NCBI RefSeq assembly: GCF_000002865.3
Contig: NW_001865060.1
Coordinates: forward strand, 52,682 to 116,681
Direction: 5' to 3'
From: Monosiga brevicollis MX1
Taxonomy: Eukaryota > Opisthokonta > Choanoflagellata > Craspedida > Salpingoecidae
DNA: 64,000 nt
Program-made: the position numbers and the translations under genes
In this document: piece after piece, positions 57,702 to 64,000 of the stretch
Layout: each line of letters begins with the position of its first letter
Numbering within the stretch: position 1 is the stretch's first letter
The notes under the pieces: generated by a model
Database searches by the model: none
Told to the model about the DNA's origin: nothing
The model's input: the letters and a program-made list of their open reading frames with translations, nothing else

Positions 57702-60700
57702 CTAGTCCCTCCAAGTCAACTGCATGGTGCGTCCGAGAAAGCCATAGGTATCTGCGACCTCATCCAACTGAGGTTGAGAATTCCAACAAGAAGCAGCCAA
57801 GTTGAGTGCCGGTTGCAGCAAGGCTCGAGGAGCTGCAGTAGAGTGCGGGAAGCCAGAGGGGCACAGCATACCATCTTGGACGTGGGCTTGCCAGCGCCGT
57901 GGCCTGCCTTGACCTCGATGCGCGCCAACAGAGGATTGGTCTGACGGGAAAAGCACATGTTGGTGAGGATGCTCTCGGTCACAGTTCTGTTTGACAAGGC
58001 TGAGGCAAAATTGGAAAAACAGAGGCATCGAGCTGCATACCTGCTTGGGATCAGCGCCCAGGGTGGCCTGCAGCTCGGCAATGTACTTGAGAGAGTGCAA
58101 GGGCACGACGCGATCATCGTGATCGGCCGTAGCCACGAGGATGGCTGGGTACTGGTGCTTCTCGTGACGCTTGATGTGGTGCAAGGGAGAATAGGCCCGC
58201 ACCCACTTGTACTCCTCGGGCTTCTCCGGATCACCAAAGTCCGTGCGCCAGGCATGACCTGATCATGCCCGAGTGCAGGCACCCAAAATGCTGATGAGGG
58301 CAACGCAGAGTCGGGTGGCCGTCGAGTGAGAAGGGTGGGCAGGCCAAGACTACGCACCGATTGTAAATTTGTGAAAGCGCAGCATGTCCCTACAAGTCAG
58401 CCACAAGACGAGCAGAGAGTGAGTCACCAGCTCGCCCTTCATGTGGCATGCAGCCAGAGGGTACGCCAGACTAAAGCAAAGCAACCCGCTAAACTGACAT
58501 GACGCCGACTTGGGCAATGACGGCTTGGAACAAGTCGGGGCGCTGGTTGGCACAGGCACCAACAAGGAGACCGCCGTTGGAGCCGCCCATGATGGCTAGC
58601 TTGCTGGGGTTGGTGTACTTCTCCTTGATGAGATACTCAGCGGCGGCGCAAAAGTCGTCAAAGACGTTTTGCTTGTTGGCAAGGCTACCTGCCTTGTGCC
58701 AGCGCTCACCATACTCGCCACCTCCTCGCAGGTTAGCAATGGCAAAAATACCGCCCAAGTGTTTGGCAAACAAGGCACGCGAGGCCGAAAAGTAGGGGGA
58801 CAACGAGATGTTGAAGCCACCGTAGCCGTACAACAGCACCGGGTTCTCGCCGTTGAGCTCAACTCCTACAGCGAGGTGTTGGAGACAGCACAGAATCGTT
58901 ATCTGTGGCTTGTTGGCGTTGCACCGGCCCGAATTTCTGAAGTTGCTCTCACACACCTTTGGGCCCGACAAGGAACATGGGAACGCGAGTGCCATCCTTG
59001 CTGTTGTAAAACACCTGCACCACCATCACAGGTCAGTTCGTGGCTTGTGGTGTCAGCCAGCAGAATCACGACAGACGCGCCGTGCGCATACTGTCGGGCG
59101 CGATAAAACCTGCCTGCTTGGCCGCGATATCCTCCGAATTGTAGTTTGCAATCTCGGTGTTGTAAAAGACTTCCAGGGGCTGCGGAATCGAGGTAGTAGG
59201 TGAAAAAAAAAAAAAAAAAAGAAGGTCGGGGTTCGTAAGGCTTCCATCGAGCACCAATAAAGAGCCCTGAACGTGCCGATGAACCGAAAGAGAGTGGGCA
59301 AGCGATCAAACTCACTGCGTCGGCTGTCGTCAGCATGGTACGATAGATGGTAGTCGGTGACGTAAAGGTGGTGACGCTCAGGAAAAGTTCTGTCGACGAG
59401 GAAGGTCGGGGCACAGGCGCACAATGAGATAGAAGGGCCATCAAGCTTGCAGAAGCTGTCACCGGAACGATAGCACAAGTGACAAGCGAAAGTAATTCAT
59501 GTACAAGAACAGAATGCCAACGGCCGCACTGACCGGGATCATCGTGGCGACCACGCACAGAACCCACAGAGCCCACGGGGATGTCAAGCGTGTGCAAATG
59601 CTTGCCCGTTTCTCGGTCCATAACCTGAAAAAAGATCCGAGTCACCAAGCAAAGGGAACTATGAACTGGGAAAATTTCGAGTTGATGGGGTCTTGGCCCA
59701 ACTGGGGCTCGTTGACACGCTGGGAGAAGGATTGCCGGCCAAGCGGCGCCACCATTGCTGCCCACCTTGACAACGCTCTTTACATCTTCCAAATAGGTGG
59801 CGATGAGAAACTTTTCATTGATCAGATCGACATCCTCAAGAACGCTGTCGGCCTCGGCAATCAGCGTTTCCCACTTGACCTATAGAGCCAACCCGGAGGG
59901 GAAGGGTTGAGAGGATTCGAGAAACTCGTCGGGCACCGTCGGTTCCTCATTTCGTGCAAAAGGGTAACGCATCTGCATGCCATGCCGCTGGCACTCTTGT
60001 CCAGCCCGATTGTAGCCGAGTAGACTGCACTGCACTGCACCGTACCTCTGAGGCGCTCAAATCGGCCTTGAAGACCTTGTTGTTTGGTGCATCAAGGTTG
60101 GACTCGAACAAGAATTCATCGCCGCGGTTGCCAATGTACGCATACTTGGCATCGAAGTTGTCAACGATCTGTCAAAAAAGTACAAGAAGGGTTGAGTATA
60201 AGTAAACCCAGAGCAATCGCTTGTACGGGCAGTGGGTATGCCAAACCAAAGCGGAACACAAAACAATAAAAAAAAAAAGGCACAGCGAGGGCGAAGCAAA
60301 CGCAACGGCTACCTTGCGGAGATTGGGCAAAAGACCATCAATGTTGGCTGGGACCGGCGCCACAAACAGACGGTTGACGGGGTCACAACCATCGGAAGGC
60401 GTCACCAAGATGTACTTGCCTGTCAACCATCAGGACCCCCCAAAAAGAGGGCATGTGCACAAGTGAGAGCGTGTGGTGCCCAAAGATGAAACGAAGAAGA
60501 AAAAAAAAAAGGAGAAGGAAAGGAAAAAAAAACAAAAAAAAAAAACAAGAGATCAGCTCTTCCTTTTGTTTCCTACCATCAGTTGTGACTTGGGCTCCCA
60601 GATGCCAGGTGGGATGATCTGGGGTCTCAAAGCAAAGCACGTCCTCCGACTGCGGGGTGCCGATGCGATGATAGTACAACTTTTGGTGCTCGTTGATTTC

Positions 60701-61815
60701 TGTCTCTGTTCCTGGATCGGTGCAGTCCTGATGCATGAAGCCAGCCATGTGACTGATGAGGGCTACGCCACCTCGTGGGACGACGGGACGGCATCAAATA
60801 TCACACCTTGGGCGGGTTGTAGCGGTTGTAGAAGAAACCCTTGGAGTCGTGCGTGAAGCTGAGGGATGAGAACTTGACAAACTTGAGCTCATCCTCCAGA
60901 TCCTGACCCGTGGTCATGTCCAGCACCTATCAAAAGGGAGTGCTCTCTGTGAGTGATGACGCCAACAAGATCAAGGGCGGCCATGGGTGACGAGAGGGCC
61001 GAGGGGTGGGCAGGCTTGGCGGACCTTGATGGTACGCCAATCGCTGCCCGAGGCAGAGACGAGGTAGGCCACATAGCGACCGTCCTTGGAGACACCGTAG
61101 CCGGCAAGAGCAACGGTGCCATCTTCAGACCAGGTGTTGGGATCCAGCAACACCTTGGGCTCATCTTCAAGCTTTTCGCGCCAATAGATGGTCTACAGGG
61201 GGACATGAGTTTAGCAAGCAGAGGGTCTTGAGTATAGACACAAGGGACACCACGCCAAGGTGCCCCAACGCATTGATCATAAGAGAGACCCTCCACCGTG
61301 TCCCCACTTTTTTCCCCCGCCAATGTGCAAGAAAGTGGTTCTCCTGTGTGAGGTGGGTCAGTGGAGACACGCATGACCAACCGATTGATTGGCCAGCCCT
61401 GGATTGAAAGAGTGGAAGTAGCGGCCTTGGTCATCCTTTCCCGGGCAGCCGTGCTTGGGAAAGTTGAAAAGTTCACCGAGTCTGGGACCCAGAACAAACA
61501 GGGACGAGCCAACAGTCGTACGATATTAGGCTTGTCATCATGGGAAATGTGGTTGGGCGAGCAAGCAAGGTTGACGTTGGCAGGGCAGGCAAGGCCTGAT
61601 AGGCAGTACCGTTGGCGAAACTTGTCACGAAGCTCGGTCTTGAGAAAAGGTTCAGAGATGGCGTTTTGAGCGTCGACAAAGGCCTTGGTCTCTTCGCTGT
61701 CCGGGTTGTGCAGCCAGTTGTAAGGGTCAGGCACAACGTCGTCGTGGAAAGTGTCAACCTGATCACTTCGACGCGCTGAAGGGTAGGTCAGTTTCTCCGC
61801 CACTGGGGCAGCCAT
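57702..61815 (-). CDS. PREP: Prolyl oligopeptidase
   Basis: Seventeen minus-strand exons give 709 residues; the human enzyme has 710. YPSARRSD...[14 protein letters not shown] opens the family pattern, and a seven-blade propeller follows (LSASGSDW-like [17 protein letters not shown]). The hydrolase domain has [29 protein letters not shown] and [13 protein letters not shown]. All three catalytic residues are present: Ser about 555 in MGGSNGG, Asp about 642 in [10 protein letters not shown], and His about 679 in [12 protein letters not shown]. It cleaves short peptides after proline in the cytosol. Exons: 61815-61610, 61481-61382, 61192-61025, 60926-60807, 60727-60577, 60419-60313, 60168-60046, 59879-59766, 59624-59534, 59389-59316, 59179-59114, 59014-58957, 58865-58499, 58389-58358, 58258-58041, 57940-57872, 57767-57702. 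The intron after 59114 fits only with a GC donor. Confidence 0.95.
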
Positions 61816-62577
61816 GGTGCTGATTGGTTTTCGTTGCTGGATAGACTTGGCCGTCAAGAGAGAATTGAACGAGCACTGCCTGCTAAAAAGCAACTCAGGC
61901 CAACCGTGAGCACACCCGCTGGCCTTCACGACCAGCTTCTGTCAAGGGCAGCTTCTGGTAAGAAAACAAGTCCATCACCATTTTGAAACTTGCAGCTCGA
62001 CCACCACGTCCAACAAATTCATCTCTGACTGACGACTGAAACCCGCCCCCCCCACGAGACTGTTCACCCGGTAGAGCAAACCGCGCGTCAGGGACCGCGC
62101 TGCCACTGGCGCTGCCACTGACGCTGCCACTGACGCTGCCACCTCACCTTAACTTCAAAAAATAAAATAAAAAATGCATCAAACACCACAAACTATTTGC
62201 TTGCGACAATATCTTCCATAATTGCGACAAGAACTCACACTATACCTCCATATGATTCAACAGTTATCTCATGAATAGCTTTCAAAACCCCTCCTAAACC
62301 CGCTTTGTCAGCAAAAATGAAAATGTCAGAAGAAATATGCGCGCGTGGGAGAAACTTTTTTTTTTTTTTTTTCGGGGCGATGGAGCAGCAGGAGGCAATG
62401 GCGGCAACGACGGCGCCGGTAGCGCCGGTTGCTGAAGGCCAGCCCCGGAATGAGGCGTGAGTGTGGCGATCATGTTTGGTGATGGAGGTAGAGGCAGAGG
62501 CAGGTCTTGTGTGGGGCGTCTGTGCGAGTGCAGCGGCTGATCTTCCTCTTGCTTGTTCGGCGTGCAAATCATGCAGA
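61816..62577. other. Divergent promoter region of prolyl oligopeptidase and METTL1
   Basis: About 760 bp between opposite start codons. It carries GCTGCCACTGRCGCT units (about 62098-62142) followed by an AAAAAATAAAATAAAAAA block (about 62156-62174) and a T-run at about 62359. No exon is supported. Confidence 0.6.
62098..62142. repeat. 12-bp tandem array (GCTGCCACTGAC)
   Basis: Four near-identical copies of GCTGCCACTGAC/GGC, differing by single bases, in the shared upstream region of two divergent genes. Confidence 0.88.
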
Positions 62578-63951
<1,374 letters not shown>

Positions 63952-64000
63952 ACATGGACGCAGTTGCAAACAGAGAATATATCGTTTTCAATTGAACAAG

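Overview
This is a gene-dense window from the nuclear genome of a unicellular relative of animals, most likely a choanoflagellate of the Monosiga type. Three things point there. Almost every gene is cut by many short GT-AG introns (about 35-540 bp). GC content is moderate, with abundant (GT)n, (CT)n and poly-A tracts. The genes mix animal-like families (TALE homeobox, receptor guanylate cyclase, KIF21-type kinesin, Beclin, TNFR-like and EGF repeats) with choanoflagellate-style mosaic receptors. No operons, IS elements, CRISPR arrays, tRNA/rRNA genes or viral fossils were seen. The species assignment is inference.

Layout, left to right: TALE homeobox gene (+, 640-2492); PH-domain protein (-, 3657-4358); UBE2T-type E2 (+, 5640-6660), tail to tail with an 802-residue coiled-coil protein (-, 6688-9601); 19-exon receptor guanylate cyclase (+, 10355-18005); 16-exon KIF21-like kinesin with WD40 tail (+, 19527-26864); WD40 protein (-, 27500-29338); small coiled-coil gene with unresolved 5' end (+, 30272-31282); delta-12-type fatty acid desaturase (+, 32363-33963); ribosomal protein eL14 (-, 34570-35872); 23-exon, roughly 2980-residue TNFR-like repeat receptor (+, 36691-48783); Beclin 1 (-, 49076-51987); COP9 signalosome subunit 1 (-, 52318-55213); DHHC palmitoyltransferase (+, 55861-57375); prolyl oligopeptidase (-, 57702-61815); tRNA m7G46 methyltransferase (+, 62578-63951).

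Exon models were read by hand from splice consensus, phase continuity and family resemblance. Phases close exactly in all the long models, and several products come out at the family's usual length (709 residues for prolyl oligopeptidase, 489 for CSN1, 460 for Beclin, 382 for the desaturase). Boundaries may still be off by a base or two.

The genes do not form one pathway. Several pairs are divergent (PH/UBE2T, coiled coil/guanylate cyclase, eL14/TNFR-like receptor, CSN1/DHHC, POP/METTL1) and probably share promoter regions. The most novel content is the giant TNFR-like receptor, whose introns sit in register with its repeats, and the guanylate cyclase receptor with EGF modules between its ligand-binding domain and the membrane.
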